A model generated the notes under the pieces. It saw only the letters and a program-made list of their open reading frames with translations, was not told the origin of the DNA and did no database searches. The position numbers and the translations under genes are program-made. Positions 50,779 through 59,672 of a stretch of 64,000 bases of DNA are shown in pieces. The stretch comes from Pantoea latae (GTDB lineage Bacteria > Pseudomonadota > Gammaproteobacteria > Enterobacterales > Enterobacteriaceae). The stretch's first letter is position 1. The number at the start of each line of letters is the position of its first letter. The stretch spans positions 124,001 through 188,000 of the forward strand of contig NZ_MWUE01000017.1 in assembly GCF_002077695.1 (NCBI RefSeq), written 5' to 3'.

Positions 50779-51692
50779 CCTTCAATCAGGGCGATGCCAG
50801 CGAATCACGTATCTATTACTGCGCCCATTATCTGGCCGACAGCCTCGGCTTCTTTGCCGCCGAGCAGCTGCAGGTGACCTTCACCACCAGCGCCTCGGGT
50901 GGTCATACCGTGCAGGGCGGTCAGGTGCCTGCCGTGTTGCGCCGCGATGCCGACCTGACGCTGGGCGGACCCATGGTGGTGATGAAGCATTTTCAGCAGC
51001 ACGGCGCGGAACTGCAGTGCTTTTGCGCCTCGGTGGCGGCCAACCCCTGGTTCCTCGCCGCCGCGCAGGCGCAGCCTGATTTTAAGCTGCATAATTTACG
51101 CGGTAAGCGCGTGCTGGATGTCGGCAACGTCGGCACCGCCACGCTCACCTTTCGCTGGCTGCTGGCGCAGCACGGTTTGCAACATCAGGTTGAGGTGATC
51201 GCAGGAAGCGGCGATCGTGCGCAGGATTTCGCTGCTGTTGCCGCTGGCGACGTCGATTATGCGCTGCATGCCATGCATATGCTGGCGCCCGCCATTGCCG
51301 CCGGCGAGTTACGCAGCGTTGCCAGCCTCGCCACCCTGTGCGGCAAGGTTCCCTGGAGCGCCTATATCGCCCGTGCCGACGTGCTGGCGGCAAAGCGCGA
51401 GGCGTTTGCCGCCTTCTCACGCGCCGTGAATCAGGCGCTGGCGTGGATGGCGTCGCATGAGGCCATCGAGCTGGCAATGCACGTTCAGCGCTACTATCCC
51501 GGTTACCCGCCAGAGGCGCTCATCGCCGGATTAGCCGCCTATCAGCAATCCCAGGTTTTTGCCCCGGACAGCCAGATCCCGCAGGCCGAGTTCAACCACT
51601 TCAGCCAGCTGCTGCGTGATATCGGCTGGCTCGATCCTTCCCAGCCCGTGCCCTATGACGCGCTGGTGACGCAGGCAGGAGTAGAAAGATGA
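50766..51692 (+). CDS. NMT1/THI5-like (SsuA-fold) protein without signal peptide
   Basis: This 308-residue protein has the fold of periplasmic binding proteins of the SsuA/NMT1 class (ADSLGFFAAEQLQVTFTTSA, LRGKRVLDVGNVGTATLTFR, YIARADVLAAKREAFAAFSRAV). I place its start at ATG 50766, inside the end of the preceding gene. There is no signal peptide, so it should be cytosolic, like enzyme members of the fold such as HMP synthase Thi5 or 4,5-dihydroxyphthalate decarboxylase. It overlaps its neighbours on both sides, suggesting tight coupling. Its reaction is unknown. Confidence 0.72.
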   Translation: MHRLTFNQGDASESRIYYCAHYLADSLGFFAAEQLQVTFTTSASGGHTVQGGQVPAVLRRDADLTLGGPMVVMKHFQQHGAELQCFCASVAANPWFLAAAQAQPDFKLHNLRGKRVLDVGNVGTATLTFRWLLAQHGLQHQVEVIAGSGDRAQDFAAVAAGDVDYALHAMHMLAPAIAAGELRSVASLATLCGKVPWSAYIARADVLAAKREAFAAFSRAVNQALAWMASHEAIELAMHVQRYYPGYPPEALIAGLAAYQQSQVFAPDSQIPQAEFNHFSQLLRDIGWLDPSQPVPYDALVTQAGVER

Positions 51693-53077
51693 AAACATTG
51701 ATTATTAATGGCCTTGTGGTGATGGAAACCCGCGCCGAGGCAGCCGATTTACTGATTGAACACGGCAAAATCAGCGGCGTGCTGGCACCAGGCGCCATGA
51801 CTGACGGCGTGGATGAAATCGTGGATGCGCAGGGCCTGATTATTCTGCCCGGCGCTATTGATGTGCATACCCATTTCACCGGTTCCCATGACTTCCCGCA
51901 GCAGGAGCTGCGCGAGGGAACGCGCGGCGCGGCGGCCCACGGCGTTACCACCATCGTTGAAATGCCGCACTCGCTGCCGCCCGCCACCACGCTGGAAAAC
52001 TTTACCGCCAAGCAGCGCTGGCTGGCGGAAAACTGCTCGGTGGATTACGCCATGTGGGCCGGCCTCGATGGCCAGAACCTGCAGCAGCTGGCCGCGCTGG
52101 ATCAGGCAGGCGCGCTGGCGTTTAAAGCTTTTCTGTGCAGCGGCGCGGCCAGCGGCGAAGCGACCGACGAGAAAGGTTTGCCGCGCCTGGATGACGATGG
52201 TCTGCTGCGTGCGATGCGCGAGCTGGCAACCTTTGACGGCCTGATTGGCGTTCATGCTGAAAACCACGACATCCTCACTGGCGCCGGTCGCGAACTGCGC
52301 CGCGCCGGACGCAAAGACATGCGTGCGCACGCGCAGGCTGGCCCGGAAATTGCCGAAATTGAAGCGGTGGGACGCGTGCTGGCCGTGGCAGAAGAGACCG
52401 GCGCCCGCTGCCACATCGTGCACGTTAGCTCCGCTCGCGCCGCGGAAACCATCGTTGCTGCAAAAGGGCGCGTTCGCGCCAGCTTCGAAACCTGTCCGCA
52501 CTATTTGCTGCTGGACGAGGAAGATCTGGTGCGCATTGGCCCTAACGCGCGCTGTGGTCCACCGATTCGCCCGCGGCCGGTGGTCAACGCGCTGTGGCAG
52601 GTGCTGCTGCGCGGCGATATCGACATCATCGCGTCCGACCATTGCCCCTATACGCCCGCGCAAAAACAGGCGGGTGAAACCAGCATCTGGGAAGCGGGCA
52701 TGGGGCTAACCGGCGTGGAAACCCTGAGCCCGATGTTTTTTAGCGCGGCGCATCTCGATCGCGGCCTGCCGCTGACCGAGTTTGCCCGTATGACCGCCAG
52801 CGGCCCGGCCAAAGCCTTCCAGCTGTGGGGAAAAAAAGGGGCGATTGCGCCCGGCTTTGATGCCGACCTGGTATTTTACGACGCGCAGCAAAGCTGGACG
52901 GTGGAAGGCGGGAAGTTTCAGGGGCTGGGCAAGTGGAGCGCATTTGAAGGGATGCGCTGTCAGGGTAAAGTGGTGCGCACACTTATTCGTGGCGTCACGG
53001 TGTACCAGGATGATCGCATACAGGTTGAACCCGGCTTCGGTCAGTTCGTGACGCGACAGGCAGCAACAGGACAATAA
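51689..53077 (+). CDS. Allantoinase/dihydroorotase-like cyclic amidohydrolase
   Basis: This binuclear metal hydrolase opens cyclic amides. At 462 residues it has HxH (H60, H62 in IDVHTHF), the bridging K146 (FKAFLCSG), further metal His in HAENHD and HVSSARAAE, and the metal Asp in IIASDHCPY, all as in allantoinase AllB. GPPIRPRPVVNALWQVL is also AllB-like. No allantoin genes accompany it, so another ureide, hydantoin or dihydropyrimidine-like ring is possible. It overlaps the NMT1-like gene by ATGA. Confidence 0.85.
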   Translation: MKTLIINGLVVMETRAEAADLLIEHGKISGVLAPGAMTDGVDEIVDAQGLIILPGAIDVHTHFTGSHDFPQQELREGTRGAAAHGVTTIVEMPHSLPPATTLENFTAKQRWLAENCSVDYAMWAGLDGQNLQQLAALDQAGALAFKAFLCSGAASGEATDEKGLPRLDDDGLLRAMRELATFDGLIGVHAENHDILTGAGRELRRAGRKDMRAHAQAGPEIAEIEAVGRVLAVAEETGARCHIVHVSSARAAETIVAAKGRVRASFETCPHYLLLDEEDLVRIGPNARCGPPIRPRPVVNALWQVLLRGDIDIIASDHCPYTPAQKQAGETSIWEAGMGLTGVETLSPMFFSAAHLDRGLPLTEFARMTASGPAKAFQLWGKKGAIAPGFDADLVFYDAQQSWTVEGGKFQGLGKWSAFEGMRCQGKVVRTLIRGVTVYQDDRIQVEPGFGQFVTRQAATGQ

Positions 53078-53079
53078 CC

Positions 53080-53838
53080 ATGGCAGGAAAACCCGCAACC
53101 CTTCGTCGCAAAAGCAGCGCCTCGTCGGCGCCAGAAAACGCCGGCGACGCGCGCTGGCAGGCGCGTCCGCGCACGTTAGTCGATCATGCCGTCGACGCCA
53201 TTCTTAGCGCCGCGTCGCGAGGCCTGATTTTGCCCGGCGACCGCATTGTCGAGCCAGATCTGGTCACCCGACTCGGCATGAGCCGCGTGCCGATCCGCGA
53301 AGCGCTGCGCATTCTGGAGAGCCAGGGCATCGTCACCAGCGAGCCGTACAAAGGCATCCGACTGATGGAGATCTCCCATCAGCGGCTGGAGCAGATTATC
53401 GACGTGCGCGTCCCGCTGGAGACGCTGGCCTGCCGCCGCGCCATTGAAGCCGGGCGCAATGGCGCCGGGCAGCTTACGCGGCTCTATCAGGGCGTGGCGC
53501 AGATGCAATGCATGATGCAAAGCGATGATGTCTATGGCTTCGCCTCGGCGGACACCGACTTTCACCGCACGCTGTGCAGCTTTGCTCACAACCCGGTGCT
53601 CAGCAACCTGTGGGAGTCGATTGCCCGCCAGCTCACGGTGATTTTTGGCCTCTCCACCCTGGGCAAATCAATGAGCGACATCATTGAAGAACATCAGCGG
53701 CTGATCAACGTGTTCGCCGAGGGCGATATTGCGCAGATGACCGACGAGATTGAAAACCATATCCGCATTCAGGCTCTGGATGTGGACTACGAAACCTTAA
53801 TTACCCAGCGCCGGCAGCAGCGTTCCGCTGAGGACTGA
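53080..53838 (+). CDS. GntR-family regulator, FCD class
   Basis: This 252-residue repressor-type regulator has an N-terminal winged HTH (residues ~28-95, GDRIVEPDLVTRLGMSRVPIREALRILES) and a C-terminal FCD helical domain that binds small acids, often through a metal. It starts 2 bp after the amidohydrolase stop. The two ATCGTATACGA sites before the operon are of the class bound by such proteins, so autoregulation of the whole operon is likely. The N-terminal ~25 residues are an unusual basic and Ala/Ser-rich tail. Confidence 0.9.
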   Translation: MAGKPATLRRKSSASSAPENAGDARWQARPRTLVDHAVDAILSAASRGLILPGDRIVEPDLVTRLGMSRVPIREALRILESQGIVTSEPYKGIRLMEISHQRLEQIIDVRVPLETLACRRAIEAGRNGAGQLTRLYQGVAQMQCMMQSDDVYGFASADTDFHRTLCSFAHNPVLSNLWESIARQLTVIFGLSTLGKSMSDIIEEHQRLINVFAEGDIAQMTDEIENHIRIQALDVDYETLITQRRQQRSAED

Positions 53839-53874
53839 TGCCTTGTTGATTGCCTTTCTACCAGGAAAACCACA

Positions 53875-54990
53875 ATGAAGATCACCAACGTTGAGGCGTT
53901 TTATCTGCGTCTGCCGGTTATTGAGCAGCGTACAGACAGCTCTCAGGATGCGCTGCTTATTAAAATCACCACCGACGCGGGCGTTATCGGCTGGGGTGAA
54001 GTTGACGGCAGCCCCTATGTCACCAGGGCCATTATTGACGCGCCCTATTCGCACACCATGGTCACCGGGCTAAAGTCGCTGTTGATCGGCGAAAACCCGC
54101 TGGAGACCGGCCGGCTGTGGAAGAAAATGCACCGGGCCACCATCTACTACGGCCGCAGCGGCGCGGTGCTGCAGGCGATGGCCGGCATTGATATCGCCCT
54201 GTGGGACATCAAAGGCAAAGCCCTCGGCAAGCCGATTGTCGAACTGCTGGGCGGTGCGCTGCGCGATAAGATGCGCGTCTACTCCTCCAACATGTTCCAG
54301 TACAGCGTGGACGAGACGGTGGCGCGCGCGAAGCACGCCATCGACACCGGTCATAGCGGCGTGAAATTTGGCTGGGAGCCGTTTGGCACCGATGAGGCGC
54401 TGGATCTGCGCTATCTTGAGGCGCTGCGCGCCGCCATGGGCGACAGCATCGATCTGATGCTGGATGTCGGTCATGTCTGGGATGCGAAAACCACCGTGCG
54501 CCGCAGTCAGCGCTATCAGCATCTCAACCTGTTCTGGATCGAAGAGCCGCTGCATCCCGATAACTACGCCGGTTACGGCCAGGTGTCCGCCGCGTGTCAG
54601 CAGCATATTGCCGCGGGCGAGCAAGAGTGTTCCGTGGTGGGCTTCCAGCGTCTGATCGATGAGGGCGGCATCGATATCGTGCAAATCGATCTGACGCGCA
54701 CCGGCTTTACCCAGGCGATGGAGATCGCCAGCTACGCGCACAGCCGTGGGCGCAAAGTGTGCAACCACAACTTCACCACCGACATCAATACCGCCGCGTC
54801 ACTGCATTTTCTGTGCGCCATTGAGAACGCGCTGGTGATGGAGTATTGCGTTGAGCCAGGGGAAATCAGCCGCTCGCTGGCGAAAAACCCGGTGCGCATC
54901 GCCGACGGCTACGCATGGTTGCCGACCGAGCCTGGCCTGGGCGTAGAGCCTGATGAGGCGGTGATCGAGAAGTTTCTCGTGCGTGGGTAG
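53875..54990 (+). CDS. Mandelate racemase/muconate lactonizing enzyme superfamily dehydratase
   Basis: This Mg2+ enzyme of the enolase superfamily has 371 residues and probably dehydrates a hydroxy (sugar) acid. The capping domain covers residues 1-125, then the barrel with the Lys motif GVKFGWEPFG and metal ligands in LMLDVGHVW (Asp), FWIEEPLHPDN (Glu) and IAAGEQEC (Glu). A His follows in CNHNFTTD. This layout resembles the MR subgroup. It closes the GntR-controlled gene set, 36 bp after the regulator. The substrate is unknown. Confidence 0.86.
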   Translation: MKITNVEAFYLRLPVIEQRTDSSQDALLIKITTDAGVIGWGEVDGSPYVTRAIIDAPYSHTMVTGLKSLLIGENPLETGRLWKKMHRATIYYGRSGAVLQAMAGIDIALWDIKGKALGKPIVELLGGALRDKMRVYSSNMFQYSVDETVARAKHAIDTGHSGVKFGWEPFGTDEALDLRYLEALRAAMGDSIDLMLDVGHVWDAKTTVRRSQRYQHLNLFWIEEPLHPDNYAGYGQVSAACQQHIAAGEQECSVVGFQRLIDEGGIDIVQIDLTRTGFTQAMEIASYAHSRGRKVCNHNFTTDINTAASLHFLCAIENALVMEYCVEPGEISRSLAKNPVRIADGYAWLPTEPGLGVEPDEAVIEKFLVRG

Positions 54991-55005
54991 CGAAGCGACA
55001 GGCGC

Positions 55006-55902
55006 TCAGGCGAGGCGCTGCGCGCGGACGCTTTCCAGAAAAACCTGCATCGCCTGCGAGAGATGCCGGTTGTGGGGAAAATAGAGAAACAGCCCCTGCG
55101 AGGCGACGCTCCAGTCGTCCAGCACCTGTATCAGCGTGCCCGCAGCCAGATAGTCGCGCGCATAAAGCTCAGGCAGATAGGCCACGCCCTGCCCGCGGCT
55201 GGCGGCCTGCGCCATCAGGACGCTGTTATTCAGCATCAGGCGGCCGGGCACCGCCAGCGACAGCGCTTCATCGCCGCGGGCGTACTCCCAGGCGTAGCGT
55301 TTGCCGCTTGGCAGGCGCTGGCGGATACAGCGGTGCTGCATCAGCTGTTGCGGTGTCGACAGCGGCGGCGCCTGCTCCAGATAGGCTGGCGAGGCGACGG
55401 TCAAAAAGCGAACCGGACCGCTGAGTCTGACGGCGACCATATCCTGCGGAATGTCTTCGTACAGCCGTATTCCGGCATCAAATCCCTCGGCGACAATATC
55501 ACTCAGCCGGTTGTCGACCACCAGATCCAGTTCGATGCCGGGATAACGCGCCATAAAGTCAAAAAGCACCTTTTCCATCAGCAGCGCCAGCGCGGCGTCG
55601 CTGCCGTTAATGCGCAGCGTGCCGCCCTGCTCGCTGCCCATGGCCGTAACGCTGCTCAGCACATCGTCCATCTCCTGCTGCAGGGGCAAAACGCGCCGGT
55701 AAAACGCCTTGCCCGCCTCGGTCAGCGCGACGCTGCGGGTGGTGCGGTTAAACAGCGTCACCTGCAGCTGCGCCTCCAGCGATTTCAGCGCATGGCTCAG
55801 GCTGGAGGGCTTCATCCCCAGCAGATCGGCGGCGCGGCGAAAGTTTTTCTGTTCCGCCAGCGTCAGAAATATCTGCAGCTCGTTCCACGAGGGTCTTTTC
55901 AT
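55006..55902 (-). CDS. LysR-type transcriptional regulator
   Basis: This 298-residue regulator has an HTH at residues ~4-62 (FLTLAEQKNFRRAADLLGMKPSSLSHALKSLE) followed by a LysR substrate domain. It is divergent from the SDR gene at 56001 with a 98-bp control region, the usual arrangement for a regulator and its target. It ends 15 bp from the enolase-superfamily gene on the other strand. Confidence 0.9.
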   Translation of the reverse strand: MKRPSWNELQIFLTLAEQKNFRRAADLLGMKPSSLSHALKSLEAQLQVTLFNRTTRSVALTEAGKAFYRRVLPLQQEMDDVLSSVTAMGSEQGGTLRINGSDAALALLMEKVLFDFMARYPGIELDLVVDNRLSDIVAEGFDAGIRLYEDIPQDMVAVRLSGPVRFLTVASPAYLEQAPPLSTPQQLMQHRCIRQRLPSGKRYAWEYARGDEALSLAVPGRLMLNNSVLMAQAASRGQGVAYLPELYARDYLAAGTLIQVLDDWSVASQGLFLYFPHNRHLSQAMQVFLESVRAQRLA

Positions 55903-56000
55903 TGATGGCTTTTCTTCACTAATGCATGCGAATACAGGGGTATTAATCTAACAGCAAAGGCGACCTATGCTGCTTATATCTTCACTGACAGGAGCCTTTT

Positions 56001-56828
56001 ATGAGCAAGACATGGTTAATTACCGGTACCTCCAGTGGCCTCGGCCGACTGATGACGGAACGGCTGCTGGCCAGAGGCGATCGCGTCGTCGCCACCCTGC
56101 GCCAGCCTGAAACGCTGCACGCGCTGCACGGCCGCTATCCTCAGCGGCTGCACCTGCTGACGCTGGATGTCACGGATAGCGCGCAGCTGCGCGCGACGGT
56201 CGCGGCCGCTTTTGCCTGGGCGGGACACATCGACGTGGTGGTCAGCAATGCCGGATATGGCCTGTTCGGCGCGGCGGAGGAGGTCAGCGATGCGCAGATA
56301 GCGCGCCAGCTCGCCACCAACCTTACCGGCTCGATACAGCTTATCCGCGCCGTGCTGCCTTTTCTGCGCGCGCAGGACGGCGGGCGCATCATGCAGGTTT
56401 CCTCCGAAGGCGGACAAATCGCCTACCCCTGCTTCAGCCTCTATCACGCCTCGAAATGGGGGATCGAGGGTTTTATCGAGGCGGTGGCGCAGGAGGTGGC
56501 TGAGTTTGGCATCGATTTTATCCTGGCAGAGCCCGGCCCCACCGGCACTCAGTTTGCCGCCGGCCTTGACCAGGCAGAGGCGATGCCCTGCTATGAGCAG
56601 ACCGCTGCCGGCAAAATGCGCCAGGCGTTAACCTCAGGAGCGTTCAAAATCACCGGCGACGCGGGGAAAACCGTGGATGCCATGATTGCCTGTGCGGATG
56701 AAGAGAAGCCGCCGTTCAGGCTGCCGCTGGGCAGCACCGCCTTTTTCCACATTCGCCAGGCGCTCAGGGAGCGGCTGGATGCGCTGGAGGCGTGCGAGCA
56801 GCGAGCCTGTTCAACCGATGTGCAGTGA
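56001..56828 (+). CDS. Short-chain dehydrogenase/reductase
   Basis: This 275-residue SDR of the classical long type has WLITGTSSGLGRLMTERLL near the start, SNAGYGLFGAAEEVSD and the catalytic YHASKWGIEGF. AGGAG precedes the ATG by about 9 nt. It is the probable target of the divergent LysR regulator. Proteins of this subtype act on steroids, quinones or aldehydes, and the substrate is open. Confidence 0.88.
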   Translation: MSKTWLITGTSSGLGRLMTERLLARGDRVVATLRQPETLHALHGRYPQRLHLLTLDVTDSAQLRATVAAAFAWAGHIDVVVSNAGYGLFGAAEEVSDAQIARQLATNLTGSIQLIRAVLPFLRAQDGGRIMQVSSEGGQIAYPCFSLYHASKWGIEGFIEAVAQEVAEFGIDFILAEPGPTGTQFAAGLDQAEAMPCYEQTAAGKMRQALTSGAFKITGDAGKTVDAMIACADEEKPPFRLPLGSTAFFHIRQALRERLDALEACEQRACSTDVQ

Positions 56829-56853
56829 AGCGCGCAGCGGCCGGGATATGAAA

Positions 56854-56884
56854 ACACCCGCAGCGGTTTATCCGCTGCGGGTGT
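56854..56884. terminator. Strong bidirectional hairpin terminator
   Basis: ACACCCGCAGCGG at 56854-56866 pairs perfectly with CCGCTGCGGGTGT at 56872-56884 around TTTAT. On the minus strand a TTTTC run follows, so it mainly ends the PQQ dehydrogenase unit. It also stands 25 bp after the SDR stop and can serve both convergent genes. Confidence 0.85.
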
Positions 56885-56939
56885 CTGAGTGGCGGCTCGG
56901 CAGCGCGCGCCGCGCTTTCACATTGGCGTAACAGAGGCG

Positions 56940-59033
56940 TTATTCAGGCAGCGCGTAGACCACCACCTGGTCGCCCACCTGATCTTTCAGGATGGTATTC
57001 CCGCCCGCCACAAAGGCGACATACTGGCGCCCTTTGTATTCATAGATGGACGGGTTGGCGACTGCAGGCGCCTCTACCTGATCGGACCAAAGCTCTTCCC
57101 CGCTTTCCAGCGAGTAGGCGCGCACCTTCGCGTCCATCGACGCGCCGATGAAAATCACGCCGCCAGCGGTGACCGCCGGGCCGCCGATAGTCGGCGATCC
57201 CCAGCTTTCCGGCATAAAGAAGCCGTACTGCTGCGAGGCACCCACCGGACGCCGCCATTTCACGTCGCCGGTGTGCATATCCAGCGCCACGATTTCGCCA
57301 AACGGCGGCTGCCAGCACGGCATGCCGAGCCAGTTATTCGCCACGTTCAGGCGCATACCGTAGGGCGCGCCATCCTGCGGCGCAAAACCGCTTTCATTGC
57401 CCGCATTCTTGTCCGCCTTGTCATAATCTTCGCGGCTGTAGAGCTTAACGTACTGCACGATGTGCGAGGTGTTCACCACCGCAATCTGGTTCTGTGGATC
57501 GAAGGCCACGCCGCCCCACTGCACGCCGCCGGCGCTGTCGGGATAGGTTAACGCACCTTCGCCTTTGGTGGTCGGCGGCGTGTACATCCCTTCATAGGTC
57601 AGCTTGTCCCACAGCCGCGAACACTGGCCGGCGCCGACGATGTCCGCCAGCTTCCAGATCGCCGGCTTTTTCGACTGATCCAGCAGCGGTGCCGGTTTGG
57701 TCGGGAAAGACTGGGTAGGTGAAAGCTTCTCGCCCTGCACCGAGCCGTCGCCCTGCGGAACCGGACGCTCTTCTATCGGCCAAACATCCTCGCCGGTCAG
57801 GCGGTTCACCACAAACAGGAAGCCCTGTTTGGTGGCCTGAACCAGCGCCGGGATCGGCTTGCCGTTGACGGTAATGTCCATCAGCGTCGGCGCCGAGTTG
57901 ATATCGTAATCCCAGACGTCGTGATGCACCCACTGACGTGACCAGACCACTTTGCCGGTGTTGATGTCCAGCGCCGTGGTTGAGGTGCCAAGCGGGATCG
58001 CATCGACGCGGTTGCCGCCCCAGTAGTTAGGCGAAGGCGAAGAGACCGGCAGATAGACTAATCCATGCGCTTCGTCGGCGGACATATGGGTCCAGACGTT
58101 GGCAGTGCCGGTTTTCTGTCTGATGTCGGCCGGGATCGCGTCGAAGGTCCATTCGCGCGCGCCGGTTTCGGCATTCAGGGAGAAGACGGTGCCAGGAGGC
58201 GCTTCGGCGTAGGCCCAGTCTTTGCCGGCCCAGCCCAGGATCAGGTGATTGCCGACCACGGTAGGCGGCTGCAGCAGCGACAGCGGAAATTTCGCATTCA
58301 GGGTGTTCCACTGCTCGACGTTAAGCACCCCATGATCGGCAAATTTCTCGCACGGCTTGCCGGAGTCGGCGTCCAGCGCATAGAGTTTGCCGTCAACGGT
58401 GCCCATATAGACGATTTTCTGACAGGCCTGGCCAGCAACGGGATTTTTCGCCTGCCAGTAGGAGACGCCGCGATTTTTCAGCACCGGCTGCGTCAGCGCT
58501 TCGCGCGGGGCTTTGGTGTCGTAGTGCCATTTCTCTTTACCGGTGCCGGGATCGAGCGCAATCAGCCGGTCAAACGGGGTGCCGATGTAAATCGTCTCGT
58601 TGGCGAACACCGGCGTGGCGGACCAGACGGTCGCCGGCGTTTTGCCTTTGCCGTCGGACACATCGCCAGTATGGAATTCCCAGACCTTCTCCAGCTTGCC
58701 GACGTTTTCCGCGGTGATCTGCTTCAGCGGGCTGTACTTCTGCGCGTTGAGCTGGCCGTGGAAGCTGTCCCAGGTCGCGGTTTGCGGCACCAGCGGCGAC
58801 GCGACGCCGGCTGCTGAATCCACCTTCTGACCCTCATGCGAGGAAGAGGCCTCGTTGGTGGTATGAGTTGTGCCAGGCGCCTGCTGATCGGCGGCATCCA
58901 CGTTCAGCTTCTCCTGCGTGCCCTGAGAGGCTTCAGTCGCTTTATCCTGCGCCTGAACGGCGAGCGGCGTCATCAGCAGCGCGAGCGCCGTCAGGCTGAC
59001 TGTTATCAGCGGAGTATGTTTCTCGTTATGCAC
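56940..59033 (-). CDS. PQQ-dependent dehydrogenase, large subunit (SldA/GCD-like quinoprotein)
   Basis: This periplasmic quinoprotein oxidises sugars, polyols or cyclic acids and passes electrons to ubiquinone. The 697 residues begin with a signal peptide ending AVQA|QDK near residue 28, then about 55 low-complexity polar residues. The eight-bladed propeller follows, with repeated tryptophan-docking ends (DPGTGKEKWHYDT, NTGKVVWSRQWVHHDVWDYD, SGEELWSDQ). Unlike glucose dehydrogenase Gcd it has no N-terminal membrane domain. That part is a separate gene 10 bp upstream, as in sldBA polyol dehydrogenases. PQQ synthesis genes are not in the window. Confidence 0.85.
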   Translation of the reverse strand: MHNEKHTPLITVSLTALALLMTPLAVQAQDKATEASQGTQEKLNVDAADQQAPGTTHTTNEASSSHEGQKVDSAAGVASPLVPQTATWDSFHGQLNAQKYSPLKQITAENVGKLEKVWEFHTGDVSDGKGKTPATVWSATPVFANETIYIGTPFDRLIALDPGTGKEKWHYDTKAPREALTQPVLKNRGVSYWQAKNPVAGQACQKIVYMGTVDGKLYALDADSGKPCEKFADHGVLNVEQWNTLNAKFPLSLLQPPTVVGNHLILGWAGKDWAYAEAPPGTVFSLNAETGAREWTFDAIPADIRQKTGTANVWTHMSADEAHGLVYLPVSSPSPNYWGGNRVDAIPLGTSTTALDINTGKVVWSRQWVHHDVWDYDINSAPTLMDITVNGKPIPALVQATKQGFLFVVNRLTGEDVWPIEERPVPQGDGSVQGEKLSPTQSFPTKPAPLLDQSKKPAIWKLADIVGAGQCSRLWDKLTYEGMYTPPTTKGEGALTYPDSAGGVQWGGVAFDPQNQIAVVNTSHIVQYVKLYSREDYDKADKNAGNESGFAPQDGAPYGMRLNVANNWLGMPCWQPPFGEIVALDMHTGDVKWRRPVGASQQYGFFMPESWGSPTIGGPAVTAGGVIFIGASMDAKVRAYSLESGEELWSDQVEAPAVANPSIYEYKGRQYVAFVAGGNTILKDQVGDQVVVYALPE

Positions 59034-59043
59034 GGGCTATTCC

Positions 59044-59409
59044 TCAGGCTCTGGCGTGTTGGGGGTGGCGGGCGGGACGACGACCAATAAGGATCAGACC
59101 AATCAGGCCGAGCAGCATCGCGGCGGTAATCACGCCCTGATGCAGCAGCAGGGCGGCAAAACCAATGCCGACCAGCACGAACAGGGTCACGATGCCCCAG
59201 AAAATGCGCGCGCCGCGTCCTGAAGAGGCGCGGAGAATCAGCGTCAGCACGGCCAGCACCACGCTGGCGATAGCGACGCCCAGCGCGCCGATGGTGCCGG
59301 TAACGCCGGTCAGCGGCGTCAGCCAGGCATAGAGCGCCAGCGCAAAGCCGATCGCGGCCGCCAGCAGCAGTAGCAGAGTGCCGAGGCGTGAAGGTTGAGA
59401 GTGCGGCAT
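59044..59409 (-). CDS. Small membrane subunit of PQQ dehydrogenase (SldB-like)
   Basis: This 121-residue protein has four hydrophobic helices (SRLGTLLLLLAAAIGFALAL, VTGTIGALGVAIASVVLAVL, IFWGIVTLFVLVGIGFAALL, and a last one before RRPARHPQHARA). It corresponds to the membrane anchor of Gcd, found as separate SldB in polyol dehydrogenases. I start it at ATG 59409 because AGGGGA lies 9-10 nt upstream. The longer frame from 59541 begins with unlikely sequence. It precedes the large subunit in the same operon and should anchor it and route electrons to quinone. Confidence 0.75.
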   Translation of the reverse strand: MPHSQPSRLGTLLLLLAAAIGFALALYAWLTPLTGVTGTIGALGVAIASVVLAVLTLILRASSGRGARIFWGIVTLFVLVGIGFAALLLHQGVITAAMLLGLIGLILIGRRPARHPQHARA

Positions 59410-59672
59410 ACCAGCAAATCCCCTGAGTGAATGAAAAGATAAACCTCGAATGGTCTGGCCGCGCGGCGCGCGGATGCAGACAAACGCGGAGAAGTATAGA
59501 TGAGGATTATTCATCCGTTGCCGGACGCCGGATAAATTCACGTGCGCCTCAGCACGGCCTCAGTCAGCAGCAAACCGTCCCGCTCAGCGCGCCAGTAAGC
59601 GTTATGACCTGAGCATAATTAATGTATTATGCCCTTCTGTTTACTTGCCGTTTACATTGATGCCCCTTTTAT

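Noticed and set aside
50766-51692. Call as HMP synthase Thi5 or as a thiamine precursor transporter subunit
   Set aside because: No CCCFC iron-site motif was seen, and there is no signal peptide or thiamine context, so only the fold is claimed.
51749-52663. 304-residue open frame on the minus strand opposite the amidohydrolase
   Set aside because: GC-rich coding strands often give long antisense frames. The amidohydrolase has all its metal ligands, and the antisense product matches nothing.
55063-55905. 280-residue open frame on the plus strand opposite the LysR gene
   Set aside because: Gln/Arg/His-rich shadow of a clear LysR coding sequence.
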